Assembly (NCBI RefSeq): GCF_017744045.1
Contig: NZ_JAGHRD010000004.1
DNA length: 64,000 bases
Source: Pelagimonas sp017744045
GTDB taxonomy: Bacteria > Pseudomonadota > Alphaproteobacteria > Rhodobacterales > Rhodobacteraceae
Direction: 5' to 3' (one strand)
Within the stretch, counting starts at the first letter, position 1. Each line of letters begins with the position of its first letter. The notes beneath the pieces were generated by a model, which worked only from the letters and a program-made list of their open reading frames with translations, did not search any database and was not told the DNA's origin. The position numbers and the translations under genes were made by a program. Positions 51,033-60,650 of this stretch are shown here, one piece after another.

Positions 51033-52022
51033 TCAGGATTTGATATCCATCGCCTCCAACTGCCCGTCATGCAACAGGAAATTCTTCCAGCGCGGGCTGC
51101 CGCCAAAGCGTTCGTAAACCGTGACAAACACGGTGGTCTTCGCCAGCTTGCTCATTTTGGAGCCACAGGGCTTGCCCTTGCCCACGCGACAGATCCGCGA
51201 TTTCACCCGCTCATAGGCATCATCCGTGCTCGAGGTCGACACAGCCTTGCGCGCGGTGCCATAATGAATCGCCTCATAGGTCTCAGGCGAGGCGAACAGC
51301 ACCAAAGCCGCTGTAAAGACCCGCGCGCAGCCATCGTCAAACCCGGTCAGGTAAAAGCTGCGCTGCCCGGTGCCGCCCGGCGCGCTGTCATACAGGGTAT
51401 AGCCTCGGCCCTTATCCGGCCATTGATCCACCTTGCTGCCCAGTTGCGATTTTGGCACCTTGCAGACCCGCGCGATCTGACCATAGGGCAGCGAGGTGCC
51501 CATCGCCACCTGCTGATAATCCGGATCTCCGGGTTTCGGGGCATTGGCGGATTTGCGTTTCTTGGGGGTACTGTCCGAGGACGACCCGCCACCCAAACCG
51601 AACAAACCACGGCGTTTCTTGGGGGTCTCCGGTGCGACCGGGGCCACAAGGGCCGCAACTTGCACAGGCTCTTCAGCCTCAGGGGCACCCTCTGGCACAT
51701 CAGCGATGTCCCCCGTTTCCAGGACAGGCTCCTCGCTCGCGACGTCAACCCCAGCCTCAACCGGCGCATTTTCCTTGGCTTTCTCAGCGCGACGCCCAAG
51801 GAACCCCAGCAAGCCACCGCGCGGTTTGTCTTCGGCCACCGGCTCCGGGCGTGCCTCGCCGATGACATCGGCAATAGCCGCATCCACGGGATCTGCCAGC
51901 GCATCCGCCTGCCCGGCCGCCGGGTTGACCTCAACATCCTGCAATTTGGGAACGTCCCTTAACGGATCGCCACAGCCCGCCAATACGGTTGCAACAGCCA
52001 AAGACAATAATACGCGCTGCAT
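51033..52022 (-). CDS. Lipoprotein with low-complexity linker
   Basis: 329 residues from ATG 52022 (AAAGGGGGCG upstream). The lipobox LAGC at about 15-18 after a hydrophobic signal shows membrane anchoring. Residues about 30-165 are acidic, alanine/proline-rich and contain two KK(R)RGLFG-like or KRK repeats. The C-terminal domain (about 170-329) has VAMGTSLPYGQIARVCKV and YDSAPGGTGQRSFYLTGFDDGCARVFTAA, well conserved in style but not known to me. It is probably an envelope protein. Confidence 0.75.
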   Translation of the reverse strand: MQRVLLSLAVATVLAGCGDPLRDVPKLQDVEVNPAAGQADALADPVDAAIADVIGEARPEPVAEDKPRGGLLGFLGRRAEKAKENAPVEAGVDVASEEPVLETGDIADVPEGAPEAEEPVQVAALVAPVAPETPKKRRGLFGLGGGSSSDSTPKKRKSANAPKPGDPDYQQVAMGTSLPYGQIARVCKVPKSQLGSKVDQWPDKGRGYTLYDSAPGGTGQRSFYLTGFDDGCARVFTAALVLFASPETYEAIHYGTARKAVSTSSTDDAYERVKSRICRVGKGKPCGSKMSKLAKTTVFVTVYERFGGSPRWKNFLLHDGQLEAMDIKS

Positions 52023-52153
52023 CAACGCCCCCTTTATTCCCACCGGGACGTCTTAGCCCAAACCGCCCCCTCGCGTCCACAAACCCAATGGATAGGGTGG
52101 CAAGATTTCGCGAGACGCGCGCGCAAGGGCGCGGTGAGCTGCGCGCGCCCCGG

Positions 52154-55100
52154 TTAGAACTCCTCGACCGCCAGCACCCCATCCAGCGATTTCACCGCGC
52201 CGCGGGTTTCGGGCGTTACAGGAAAGGCCTGTTTCAGGTCCAGCTCCACCTCTCCCGGCAATCCGTGATCGTTCAGGCAAATATGCACCGGGCCGCGCTG
52301 TGCCTTTGGCATCTGCTCCTTGGCGCGCCCAAGCACCGAGGCGATCTGCTGCAAGGCCATGGCGTTTTCGACAAAAATCCGCATCCCCGCGACCGTGTTG
52401 CCGCTGACCGCATTCTCAACCGGCATGACCGAACGGCCCAGCAATTTCAGCTGATCGCTTTCCATCGTCGCCTCAACCGTGATCACCACCTTGGACCCCG
52501 TATCAAGATATTCCCGCGACTTTTCCAAAGCTTCCGAGAACAGCGTCACCTCATAGGCCCCGGTCGGGTCGCTGAGCTGGGCAAAGGCAAACCGGTTGCC
52601 CCGCGCCGATTTCCGTTCCTGTCGTCCAGCAACAACCCCGGCCAGCTTGGCCACCAGCGGCGCGCTTTCGGCCTTGGCCGTCACCTCGTCCAAGGTCATC
52701 ACATCCGAGCGTTTCAGCGCCACCATATAGTCATCCAGCGGGTGGCCCGACAGGTAGAAGCCGACCGCCTTGAACTCCTCGGCCAAACGCTCTGCAGGTA
52801 GCCAATCGGGCACCGGCGACATGCGCGGCTCGGGCAAGTCATCCCCGGCCTCGCCAAACAGCGACACCTGCGCCGAGGCGCGTTGCTCATGGATTGCAGT
52901 CGAATAGGCCACCAGCGCATCCAGGCTGTCAAACACCCGGCGACGGTTGCTGTCGAGAATGTCAAAGGCCCCGGCCCGCGCCATCATCTCCAACGGGCGC
53001 TTGCCAACCTTCTTCAATTCCACCCGGCGAGCAAAATCAAAAAGCGACACAAATTGCTGATCGCCTCTCGCCTCGGACACCAGGTTCATCGCCTCGACGC
53101 CAACATTCTTCAACGCGCCCAGCGCATAGACCAGCTCTCCGTTCACCACATCAAACGTCGCCAAAGACCGGTTCACGCAGGGCGGCACATAGGGCAGTTT
53201 CAACCCCTTGCGGACCTCTTCGAAATAGATCGCCAGCTTATCCGTCAGATGAATATCGCAGTTCATCACCCCGGCCATGAACTCCACCGGATGGTTCGCC
53301 TTCAACCAACCCGTCTGATAGGACACAACCGCATAGGCCGCCGCGTGGGATTTGTTAAAGCCGTAATTGGCGAACTTCTCCAAGAGGTCAAAGACCTCAG
53401 ACGCCTTCTTGGCATCCACGCCATTCTCACCCGCGCCTTTTTCGAACTTGGGCCGCTCGGCATCCATCGCCTCTTTGATCTTTTTACCCATGGCGCGGCG
53501 CAACAGGTCCGCCCCACCCAGACTATACCCGGCCATGACCTGGGCAATCTGCATAACCTGTTCCTGATAAACGATAATCCCCTGCGTTTCTTCAAGGATA
53601 TGATCGATCAGCGGATGGACCGAGGTGATCTCCTTCAGCCCGTTTTTCACCTCACAATAGGTCGGGATATTCTCCATCGGGCCGGGACGATAGAGCGCAA
53701 CAAGCGCAACAATATCCTCGATACAGGTCGGCTTCATCCGCTTCAGCGCGTCCATCATCCCGGTGGATTCCACCTGGAACACCGCCACGGTTTTCGCCGC
53801 CGAATAAAGCTTGTAGGTCGCCTCATCATCCAGCGGAATGGCGTTGATCTGGTTCTCGGCCCCTTCGGCGGGTTCATAAAGCTGCGTACCATCTGCAGCT
53901 ATGTGCAGATCCCGCCCGGATTTGAAAATCAAATCCATGGCGTTCTGAATCACCGTCAGCGTCTTCAGACCAAGAAAGTCGAACTTGACCAGCCCGGCCT
54001 GTTCCACCCATTTCATATTGAACTGGGTCGCCGGCATGTCAGATCGCGGATCGCGGTAAAGCGGCACCAGCTCATCGGTCGGACGGTCGGCAATCACCAC
54101 CCCCGCCGCGTGGGTCCCTGCCGAACGCAGCAGCCCCTCAACCTGCATGCCGTATTTCAGCAGCCGGTCAACAACCTCTTCGTTCTTCGCCTCCTCACGC
54201 AGCCGTTCCTCTTGTTGCAAGGCCTGCTCGATCGAAACCGGTTTGACCCCCTCAACCGGGATCATCTTGGACAGGCGATCCACCTGCCCATAAGGCATCT
54301 GCAAAACCCGCCCCATGTCGCGCACCGCCGCCTTGGACAGCAAAGCACCAAAGGTGATGATCTGCCCCACCCGATCCGCGCCATATTTGTCCTGCACATA
54401 TTTGATCACCTCCTCGCGGCGATCCATGCAAAAGTCGATGTCGAAATCCGGCATCGACACCCGTTCCGGATTCAAAAACCGCTCGAACAGCAGCGAATAA
54501 CGCAAAGGATCAAGGTCGGTGATCGTCAGCGCATATGCCACGAGAGAGCCCGCCCCCGAGCCCCGCCCCGGCCCCACCGGAATGTCATGATCCTTGGCCC
54601 ATTGGATAAAATCCGCAACGATCAAAAAGTAACCGGGAAAGCCCATGCCCTCGATGATGCCCAGCTCAAAATCCAGCCTTTCCTGATACTCTTCCACTGT
54701 GGCCGCATGTGGGATCACCGCAAGACGCTTCTGCAATCCCTCATTGGCGATGCGGCGCAGCTCGGCCACCTCGTCATCGGCAAATTTCGGCAGGATCGGG
54801 TCGCGGCGATAGGCCATAAAGGCACAGCGTTTGGCAATCTCAACTGTGTTCTCCAGCGCCTCAGGCAGATCCGCGAACAACACCGCCATCTCCTGCGGTG
54901 TCTTCATGTAATGCTGCGGGGTCAATCGGCGGCGCGGCTCAATCTGATCGACATAGGCCCCTTCGGCGATACAGATCATCGCATCATGGGCCTCATACAT
55001 CTCGGCCTTGGGGAAATAGACATCATTGGTCGCGACCAAGGGCAGATCCATCGCATAGGCCATCTCGATGAAGCCACGCTCAGACAGCCGTTCAGCTTCG

Positions 55101-55654
55101 GGCTTGCTGCCATCCTCCTCCGGATGGCGCTGCAATTCCACATAAAGCCGGTCGCCAAAGATCCCCTTGAGCCGGGTCATCAAGCCTTCGGCCTTCTCCC
55201 GCTGCCCCTCGCGCAGCAACATCCCCACCGGACCATCAGGCCCGCCAGACAGGCAAATCACATCCTCGCTGAATTCCTCCAGCTCGCTCAGCGTCACATA
55301 AGGCAGCTCACTGCCCGGCCGCATATAAAGACACGAGTTCAGCTTCATCAGCATCTCATAGCCGCGCTCCGTCTGCGCCAGCAGCACCACACCCGCCGGG
55401 GGTTTGGGTCGCTCTCCCGGCGCCGGATCCACATAGCGCAAGGACACCTGACAGCCCATGATCGGCTGCACCCCTGCACCGGCCGCCCCAACGGAAAACT
55501 CCAGCGCTGAAAAGAGGTTATTGGTGTCAGTCACCGCCACCGCAGGCATATCCATGCCCGCAACAATGCCCGGCAATTTCTTGAGCCGCATGGCCCCCTC
55601 AAGCAGGGAATATTCAGTATGGACGCGCAGGTGGATGAATCGTGGCTCAGTCAT
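52154..55654 (-). CDS. dnaE: DNA polymerase III alpha subunit
   Basis: 1166 residues, normal for DnaE1. The N-terminal PHP domain starts FIHLRVHTEYSLLEGAMRLK (HxH metal motif). The polymerase active-site aspartates lie in MPDFDIDFCMDRREEVI and KFDFLGLKTL. The finger/helix-hairpin-helix region (GKRPLEMMARAGAFDIL) and OB-fold near the C-terminus (ESAPLVAKLAGVVAGRQERKS) are also seen. This is the replicative polymerase. A long antisense open frame (52883-55510) reflects codon bias and is not a gene. Confidence 0.96.
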   Translation of the reverse strand: MTEPRFIHLRVHTEYSLLEGAMRLKKLPGIVAGMDMPAVAVTDTNNLFSALEFSVGAAGAGVQPIMGCQVSLRYVDPAPGERPKPPAGVVLLAQTERGYEMLMKLNSCLYMRPGSELPYVTLSELEEFSEDVICLSGGPDGPVGMLLREGQREKAEGLMTRLKGIFGDRLYVELQRHPEEDGSKPEAERLSERGFIEMAYAMDLPLVATNDVYFPKAEMYEAHDAMICIAEGAYVDQIEPRRRLTPQHYMKTPQEMAVLFADLPEALENTVEIAKRCAFMAYRRDPILPKFADDEVAELRRIANEGLQKRLAVIPHAATVEEYQERLDFELGIIEGMGFPGYFLIVADFIQWAKDHDIPVGPGRGSGAGSLVAYALTITDLDPLRYSLLFERFLNPERVSMPDFDIDFCMDRREEVIKYVQDKYGADRVGQIITFGALLSKAAVRDMGRVLQMPYGQVDRLSKMIPVEGVKPVSIEQALQQEERLREEAKNEEVVDRLLKYGMQVEGLLRSAGTHAAGVVIADRPTDELVPLYRDPRSDMPATQFNMKWVEQAGLVKFDFLGLKTLTVIQNAMDLIFKSGRDLHIAADGTQLYEPAEGAENQINAIPLDDEATYKLYSAAKTVAVFQVESTGMMDALKRMKPTCIEDIVALVALYRPGPMENIPTYCEVKNGLKEITSVHPLIDHILEETQGIIVYQEQVMQIAQVMAGYSLGGADLLRRAMGKKIKEAMDAERPKFEKGAGENGVDAKKASEVFDLLEKFANYGFNKSHAAAYAVVSYQTGWLKANHPVEFMAGVMNCDIHLTDKLAIYFEEVRKGLKLPYVPPCVNRSLATFDVVNGELVYALGALKNVGVEAMNLVSEARGDQQFVSLFDFARRVELKKVGKRPLEMMARAGAFDILDSNRRRVFDSLDALVAYSTAIHEQRASAQVSLFGEAGDDLPEPRMSPVPDWLPAERLAEEFKAVGFYLSGHPLDDYMVALKRSDVMTLDEVTAKAESAPLVAKLAGVVAGRQERKSARGNRFAFAQLSDPTGAYEVTLFSEALEKSREYLDTGSKVVITVEATMESDQLKLLGRSVMPVENAVSGNTVAGMRIFVENAMALQQIASVLGRAKEQMPKAQRGPVHICLNDHGLPGEVELDLKQAFPVTPETRGAVKSLDGVLAVEEF

Positions 55655-55976
55655 GCGCGCCAGTCTATGCGCCCGCCCAGACCACGAAAACCCCGAAAAC
55701 AGCGCGCAGCCAAAAGGGACGGTAGGCGGGACGGCGGGCGGGGCGATTTGCGCAGCAAGAGCGGCGCCCCCGGCCCCAGCTCAAACCGCCCAAATTTTCA
55801 TCGACACCACCCCTACCGCCAAAAAAACACACTTTTCCCTTGCCTTTTTCACCTCTCCGCCCCTAGCCTGACCAACAGAACAGGGATCAGCGCGTTTTCT
55901 ACGTCGCATCGAGGGCGCGCACTCTGGCCAGTTTTTTCTGCGGCCAGAGCATTTGGTAAGGCGACAGGCACAACCC
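55655..55976. other. Divergent promoter region of dnaE and xdhA
   Basis: 322 bases between divergent genes. It holds an inverted repeat upstream of xdhA (listed separately) and GC-rich direct runs (GGGACGG...GGGACGGCGGGCGGGG, about 55717-55745). No gene is seen. Confidence 0.5.
55922..55949. promoter_or_regulatory. Inverted repeat upstream of xdhA (candidate operator)
   Basis: CTCTGGCC (55922-55929) and its exact complement GGCCAGAG (55942-55949) are separated by 12 bases, 27 bases before the xdhA start. The position suits an operator for purine-responsive control or a leader hairpin. Confidence 0.45.
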
Positions 55977-57383
55977 ATGAATATCACCTTTCTTCTGAAC
56001 GGAGAGAGCGTGGAGCTGAGCGGCGTATCCCCCGACGCCACCCTCCTGAATTGGCTGCGCGAAAATCGACACCTCACCGGCACCAAAGAAGGCTGCAACG
56101 AGGGCGATTGCGGCGCTTGCACCGTTATGGTCACCGATGAAAACGGCCCCCGCGCCCTGAATGCCTGCATTCTTTTCCTGCCGCAATTGCAGGGCAAGGC
56201 CGTGCGCACCGTCGAAGGCCTCTCCACCAATGACACGCTCCACCCCGCCCAACAGGCGATGATCGACCTGCATGGCAGCCAATGCGGCTTTTGCACGCCC
56301 GGCATCACCGTCTCCATGGCCGTGGCGCATTTGAACGATGATCAAAACCACGACGATGTGCTGGCCGGCAATCTCTGCCGCTGCACCGGCTATGCCCCGA
56401 TCATCCGCGCCGCAGAAACCCTCGCACACAAACCCAAACCCAGCTATCCCGAAACCGCCCCCGGTTTCTTTGGGCCGAAAATATCCTCGCGGGGAGGCGA
56501 CAGCCGGGGGGCAGACAGCCCCCCTCCCCCCTCGCAATCCCCCAACAGCTCTGATGAATTGGCACAACTCTATGCCGCCACCCCCGACGCGACCCTGATC
56601 GCCGGGGCCACGGATGTCGGGCTTTGGGTGACCAAACAACACCGCCCCGTCACCCCGGCCATCTTCCTCAACCGCTGCGCCGATCTTCAGGAAATCAGTG
56701 AAACCGAAACTGAATTCCGGATCGGTGCCATGGTCACCATGGATCGCTTTCACACGCTCATGGCCGCCCCCTTCCCGTCTTATGCGGAAATGCTGCGCCG
56801 TTTTGCCTCCACCCAGGTGCGCAATGCCGCAACCTTGGGGGGCAATATCGCCAATGGCTCACCCATTGGCGACAATCCCCCGGCCCTGATCGCGCTCAAC
56901 GCCAGCCTGCATCTGCGCTTGGGCGACAGCCGCCGCGCGCTGCCGCTTGAGGACTTCTTCCTCGATTACGGCAAACAAGACCGCGCCCCGGGGGAATTTG
57001 TTGAGGCGATCACCATCCCCAAACAGCCCGACCGGCTCAAAGTCTACAAACTTTCCAAACGCTTTGATCAGGACATCTCGGCGGTGCTCGGCGCGTTCAA
57101 CATCACCGTCACCGATGGCACCGTCACCGGCGCGCGCATCGCCTTTGGCGGCATGGCGGGCATTCCAAAACGCGCGTCTCACGTGGAAACCGCGCTGATC
57201 GGTCAGGTCTGGGGCGAAGAGGCGATTGCCGCCGCCTGGCCCGCCTGGGAGCAGGATTTCACCCCGCTCAGCGATATGCGCGCCAGTGCCGACTATCGTC
57301 TGAGCAGCGCGCGCAACATGCTGTCGCGCTATCTGTTGCAGGATCTCGGGGCTGCCACCGATGTGTTGGAGGTGACCCCATGA
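55977..57383 (+). CDS. xdhA: Xanthine dehydrogenase small subunit (FeS/FAD)
   Basis: 468 residues from ATG 55977 (AAGGCGACAGG upstream). Two [2Fe-2S] clusters: CNEGDCGAC (plant type, about 42-50) and the CGFCTPG, CRCTGY pair (about 108-145). The FAD domain (from about 195) has IAGATDVGLWVTK and NAATLGGNIANGSPIGDNPP, then the CO-dehydrogenase-flavoprotein C-terminal domain. It passes electrons from the Mo site to NAD. Between the FeS and FAD domains, about 25 residues (GFFGPKISSRGG...) come from an inserted palindromic repeat. The stop overlaps the xdhB start (ATGA). Confidence 0.94.
   Translation: MNITFLLNGESVELSGVSPDATLLNWLRENRHLTGTKEGCNEGDCGACTVMVTDENGPRALNACILFLPQLQGKAVRTVEGLSTNDTLHPAQQAMIDLHGSQCGFCTPGITVSMAVAHLNDDQNHDDVLAGNLCRCTGYAPIIRAAETLAHKPKPSYPETAPGFFGPKISSRGGDSRGADSPPPPSQSPNSSDELAQLYAATPDATLIAGATDVGLWVTKQHRPVTPAIFLNRCADLQEISETETEFRIGAMVTMDRFHTLMAAPFPSYAEMLRRFASTQVRNAATLGGNIANGSPIGDNPPALIALNASLHLRLGDSRRALPLEDFFLDYGKQDRAPGEFVEAITIPKQPDRLKVYKLSKRFDQDISAVLGAFNITVTDGTVTGARIAFGGMAGIPKRASHVETALIGQVWGEEAIAAAWPAWEQDFTPLSDMRASADYRLSSARNMLSRYLLQDLGAATDVLEVTP
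56464..56533 (-). repeat. Palindromic repeat element, copy B, in frame inside xdhA
   Basis: On the minus strand it reads GAGGG..GGGGGGCTGTCTGCCCCCC...GAGGATATTTTCGG then CCCAAAGAAAC, matching copy C nearly throughout the conserved ends. It adds an uninterrupted linker to the protein between its FeS and FAD domains. Confidence 0.65.
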
Positions 57384-59701
57384 GCGTTGCCCGTCCCCTC
57401 CCCCATGACGCCGCGCGCCTGCATGTGACCGGTGCCGCGCGCTATGTCGACGACATCCCTGTGCCCGCCGATTGCCTGCATCTGGCCTTTGGCCTCAGCC
57501 AAATCGCCTGCGGCAGGATCACCTCGATCAATCTCGACGCCGTGCGCGCCGCGCCGGGCGTGACCGGCGTCTGGCTGGCTGCCGACCTGCCCTCGGAGTG
57601 TGATTGCTCGCCTTCGGTGCATGACGAACCGATGCTGGCCGGTGATCAGATCTCTTATCTTGGGCAACCGATCTTCCTCGTCGCCGCCACCTCGCATCTT
57701 GCGGCGCGACGCGCTGCGACGCTGGGTCAGATCACCTATGACGAAGCCCCGGCCTTGTTGACCATTGACGAGGCCCTTGCCGCCAACAGCCAGTTCGATG
57801 GCTCACCGCGTATCTGGAGCAAAGGCGACGCCGATCAAGCCATCGCCTCGGCACCGCATCAGATCGAGGGCGAGATCGAGATGGGCGGGCAGGAACATTT
57901 CTATCTCGAAGGGCAGGCCGCCCTGGTGATGCCGCAGGAAAATGGCGACATGGTCGTGCACAGCTCGACCCAGCATCCGAGCGAGATCCAGCACAAGGTC
58001 GCCCATGCGCTGCACCTGCCCATGCATGCTGTCCGGGTCGAGATTCGCCGCATGGGTGGCGGGTTTGGTGGCAAGGAAAGCCAGGGCAACGCGCTGGCCA
58101 TCGCCTGCGCCGTTGTCGCCGCTGCGACCGGGCAACCGGCCAAAATGCGCTATGACCGCGATGATGATTTCATGATCACCGGCAAACGCCATGATTTCCG
58201 CATTTCTTACCGCGTTGGCTTTGACGAGACCGGCCGGCTGACAGGCCTCGCCTTTCGCCAATATACCCGCTGCGGATGGGCGCAGGATCTGTCCTTTCCG
58301 GTGGCTGACCGGGCAATGCTGCACGCGGATAATGCCTATTTCGTTCCAGCCATGTCTATCGAAAGTCATCGTTTGCGCACCAATACCCAAAGCGCGACTG
58401 CCTTTCGCGGCTTTGGTGGCCCCCAGGGCATGTTGGGGATGGAACGGGTGATGGATCACATCGCGGCTGAGCTGGCGCTTGATCCCCTTCAGGTGCGGCG
58501 GGTGAATTTTTATGAGGGAGGGGGGCTGTCTGCCCCCCACTCGGCCATGCCGAGCCCCCCCGAGGATATTTCTGGCCCAAAGAAACGCAATGAGACGCAT
58601 TACGGCCAGCAAATCGACGATTTCGACCTGGATGAGATGGTCGCGCAATTGGCGGAAGGCTGTGACTACGCCGCGCGGCGTCAGCGCGTGGCGGACTGGA
58701 ACGCCGCCAATCCGGTGTTGAAGCGCGGCATCGCTTTGACCCCGGTGAAGTTTGGTATTTCCTTTACCCTGACCCATCTCAATCAGGCCGGGGCGCTGGT
58801 GCATGTCTATCAGGACGGCTCGATCCAGCTTAATCACGGTGGCACCGAGATGGGGCAAGGGTTGTTCCAGAAGGTCGCGCAGGTTGCCGCCAGCGTCTTT
58901 GGCCAGCCCATGGAGGCGATCCGCATCACCGCCACCGATACCGGCAAGGTGCCCAACACCTCGGCCACCGCCGCCTCAAGCGGGTCTGATCTGAACGGCA
59001 TGGCGGTGAAACTGGCTTGCGAGGCCATCCGCACCCGGATGGAAGCACATCTGGGCGATGAGGTGCGTTTCGAAGACGGGGTTGTTTTTGTCGACGGCAA
59101 GGATATGTCCTTCGCCGAAGCCGCCAAGCGCTGTTACGAGGGGCGTGTCAGCCTCTCGGCCACCGGGTTTTATAAAACCCCCAAGCTCAGCTGGGACCCT
59201 GTCACAGGTCAGGGGCGGCCGTTTTTCTACTTTGCCTATGGGGCGGCCTGTAGCGAGGTGGTGATCGATACGCTGACCGGAGAAAACCGTATCCTGCGCT
59301 GTGATATCCTGCATGATGCCGGGGCCTCGCTGAACCCGGCGCTGGATATTGGGCAGGTTGAGGGCGGCTTTGTTCAGGGGGCGGGTTGGCTCACCACCGA
59401 AGAGCTGGTCTGGGATGCCAAGGGGCGGCTGCGCACCCATGCGCCCTCGACCTACAAGATCCCCGCCTGTTCTGACCGGCCCGACATCTTTAACGTTGCG
59501 CTTTGGGATCGCGTCAATGGCGAGGAGACGATTTATCGCTCCAAAGCGGTGGGTGAGCCGCCCTTCATGCACGGGATTTCCGTTCTGATGGCGCTGTCGG
59601 ATGCGGTGGCGAGCTGTGGCACCGGCTATCCGGATCTGCACGCCCCTGCGACGGCGGAACGGATTTTGGGCGCGGTGCAAAAGGTGCGGGATGGGCATTG
59701 A
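57380..59701 (+). CDS. xdhB: Xanthine dehydrogenase large subunit (Mo)
   Basis: 773 residues. It holds the molybdopterin active site that hydroxylates hypoxanthine and xanthine to urate. HVTGAARYVDDIPVP starts the aldehyde-oxidase-type domain; GGGFGGKESQGNALA, AFRGFGGPQGM and the GGTEMGQGLFQKVAQ Mo-cofactor loops are present, as is the catalytic-Glu region near the C-terminus (GEPPFMHGISVLMALSDAV). An in-frame repeat insertion of about 25 residues follows RRVNFYEGG. It overlaps the xdhC start by 11 bases. Confidence 0.94.
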   Translation: MSVARPLPHDAARLHVTGAARYVDDIPVPADCLHLAFGLSQIACGRITSINLDAVRAAPGVTGVWLAADLPSECDCSPSVHDEPMLAGDQISYLGQPIFLVAATSHLAARRAATLGQITYDEAPALLTIDEALAANSQFDGSPRIWSKGDADQAIASAPHQIEGEIEMGGQEHFYLEGQAALVMPQENGDMVVHSSTQHPSEIQHKVAHALHLPMHAVRVEIRRMGGGFGGKESQGNALAIACAVVAAATGQPAKMRYDRDDDFMITGKRHDFRISYRVGFDETGRLTGLAFRQYTRCGWAQDLSFPVADRAMLHADNAYFVPAMSIESHRLRTNTQSATAFRGFGGPQGMLGMERVMDHIAAELALDPLQVRRVNFYEGGGLSAPHSAMPSPPEDISGPKKRNETHYGQQIDDFDLDEMVAQLAEGCDYAARRQRVADWNAANPVLKRGIALTPVKFGISFTLTHLNQAGALVHVYQDGSIQLNHGGTEMGQGLFQKVAQVAASVFGQPMEAIRITATDTGKVPNTSATAASSGSDLNGMAVKLACEAIRTRMEAHLGDEVRFEDGVVFVDGKDMSFAEAAKRCYEGRVSLSATGFYKTPKLSWDPVTGQGRPFFYFAYGAACSEVVIDTLTGENRILRCDILHDAGASLNPALDIGQVEGGFVQGAGWLTTEELVWDAKGRLRTHAPSTYKIPACSDRPDIFNVALWDRVNGEETIYRSKAVGEPPFMHGISVLMALSDAVASCGTGYPDLHAPATAERILGAVQKVRDGH
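58514..58587 (+). repeat. Palindromic repeat element, copy C, in frame inside xdhB
   Basis: GAGGGAGGGGGGCTGTCTGC then CCCCC...CCCCGAGGATATTTCTGG and CCCAAAGAAAC; same family as copies A and B. It encodes the peptide GGGLSAPHSAMPSPPEDISG in a likely surface loop between NFYE and THYGQ. Confidence 0.65.
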
Positions 59702-60650
59702 TCTGACCGCCATAAGCGCCGCGGTCGCCGCCCATGGGCGCGTTGCCCGTGTGGTGATTGCCGAGATTGCCGGATCGTCCCCGCGCGAGGTTGGGGCTGC
59801 GATGCTGGTCTGGCGCGAGGGCGACAGTGTCAGGCAGTCGGGCACCATTGGCGGCGGCGCTTTGGAATATCAGGCCGCTGCACGCGCGCTGGAAACCACC
59901 GGCCTCAGCCGCCATGCGCTTGGACCCGAGCTGGGGCAATGTTGCGGCGGGGCGGTGACGCTGTTGACCGAGCATTTCGACGCCGCGCGGCTGCACAGCT
60001 TGCAGGCGGATGAGGTGCTGGCGCGGCCCACAGGCGCGCAGAGTGACAAGCCCCTTGCCGTGCAGCGCTGTCTGGATCGCGCCCGTGCGCAAGGCACCCG
60101 GCCTGAGCCGCAGCTGATCCAGGGTTGGATGATCGAACCGGTTGAAAAACCGCAACAAGATCTGTGGATCTGGGGCGCGGGCCATGTGGGGCGTGCCTTG
60201 GTCAATACGTTGCATCCGCTGCCGGACTTTGCCATCACTTGGGTGGATACCGCACAGGAACGTTTTCCTGAGCAGATCCCGGCCAATGTCACCCAGCTTC
60301 CCGCCCGCGCGCCGCATCTGCTCATGCCCCATGCGCCTAAAACCGCGGCGCATCTGATCCTGACCTATAGCCATGAGCTGGACTTTCAGCTCTGCCACGC
60401 TGCCCTCAGCCATGGGTTCAGTTTCGCCGGCTTGATCGGGTCCGACACCAAATGGGCCCGCTTTCGCAAACGCCTGACCCAGCTTGGCCACGACCTTGCG
60501 CAAATTCAGCGCATAACTTGCCCAATTGGTCAAAAATCTCTCGGCAAACACCCGCAGGCCATTGCCATCGGCGTGGCGGCCCAGCTAGTCACATTGCTAA
60601 ACAAGGAGGACACCGCGTGCAGGACACACTCCTCAGCATCAACGGGCTGA
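59691..60650 (+). CDS. xdhC: Xanthine dehydrogenase accessory protein XdhC
   Basis: 319 residues from ATG 59691, within the end of xdhB. XdhC binds molybdenum cofactor, helps sulfurate it and loads it into XdhB. GRVARVVIAEIAGSSPREVGAAMLV is the N-terminal XdhC_CoxI block, GTIGGGALEYQA is typical, and DLWIWGAGHVGRALVN starts a Rossmann domain. FSFAGLIGSDTKWARFRKRL closes the family pattern. It overlaps the next gene by 34 bases. Confidence 0.93.
   Translation: MGIDLTAISAAVAAHGRVARVVIAEIAGSSPREVGAAMLVWREGDSVRQSGTIGGGALEYQAAARALETTGLSRHALGPELGQCCGGAVTLLTEHFDAARLHSLQADEVLARPTGAQSDKPLAVQRCLDRARAQGTRPEPQLIQGWMIEPVEKPQQDLWIWGAGHVGRALVNTLHPLPDFAITWVDTAQERFPEQIPANVTQLPARAPHLLMPHAPKTAAHLILTYSHELDFQLCHAALSHGFSFAGLIGSDTKWARFRKRLTQLGHDLAQIQRITCPIGQKSLGKHPQAIAIGVAAQLVTLLNKEDTACRTHSSASTG

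Noticed and set aside
52883..55510. 875-residue open frame on the plus strand opposite dnaE
   Set aside because: It is fully antisense to a clear dnaE. The frame is open because of high GC and codon bias, and the protein has the His/Arg-rich composition typical of shadow frames.
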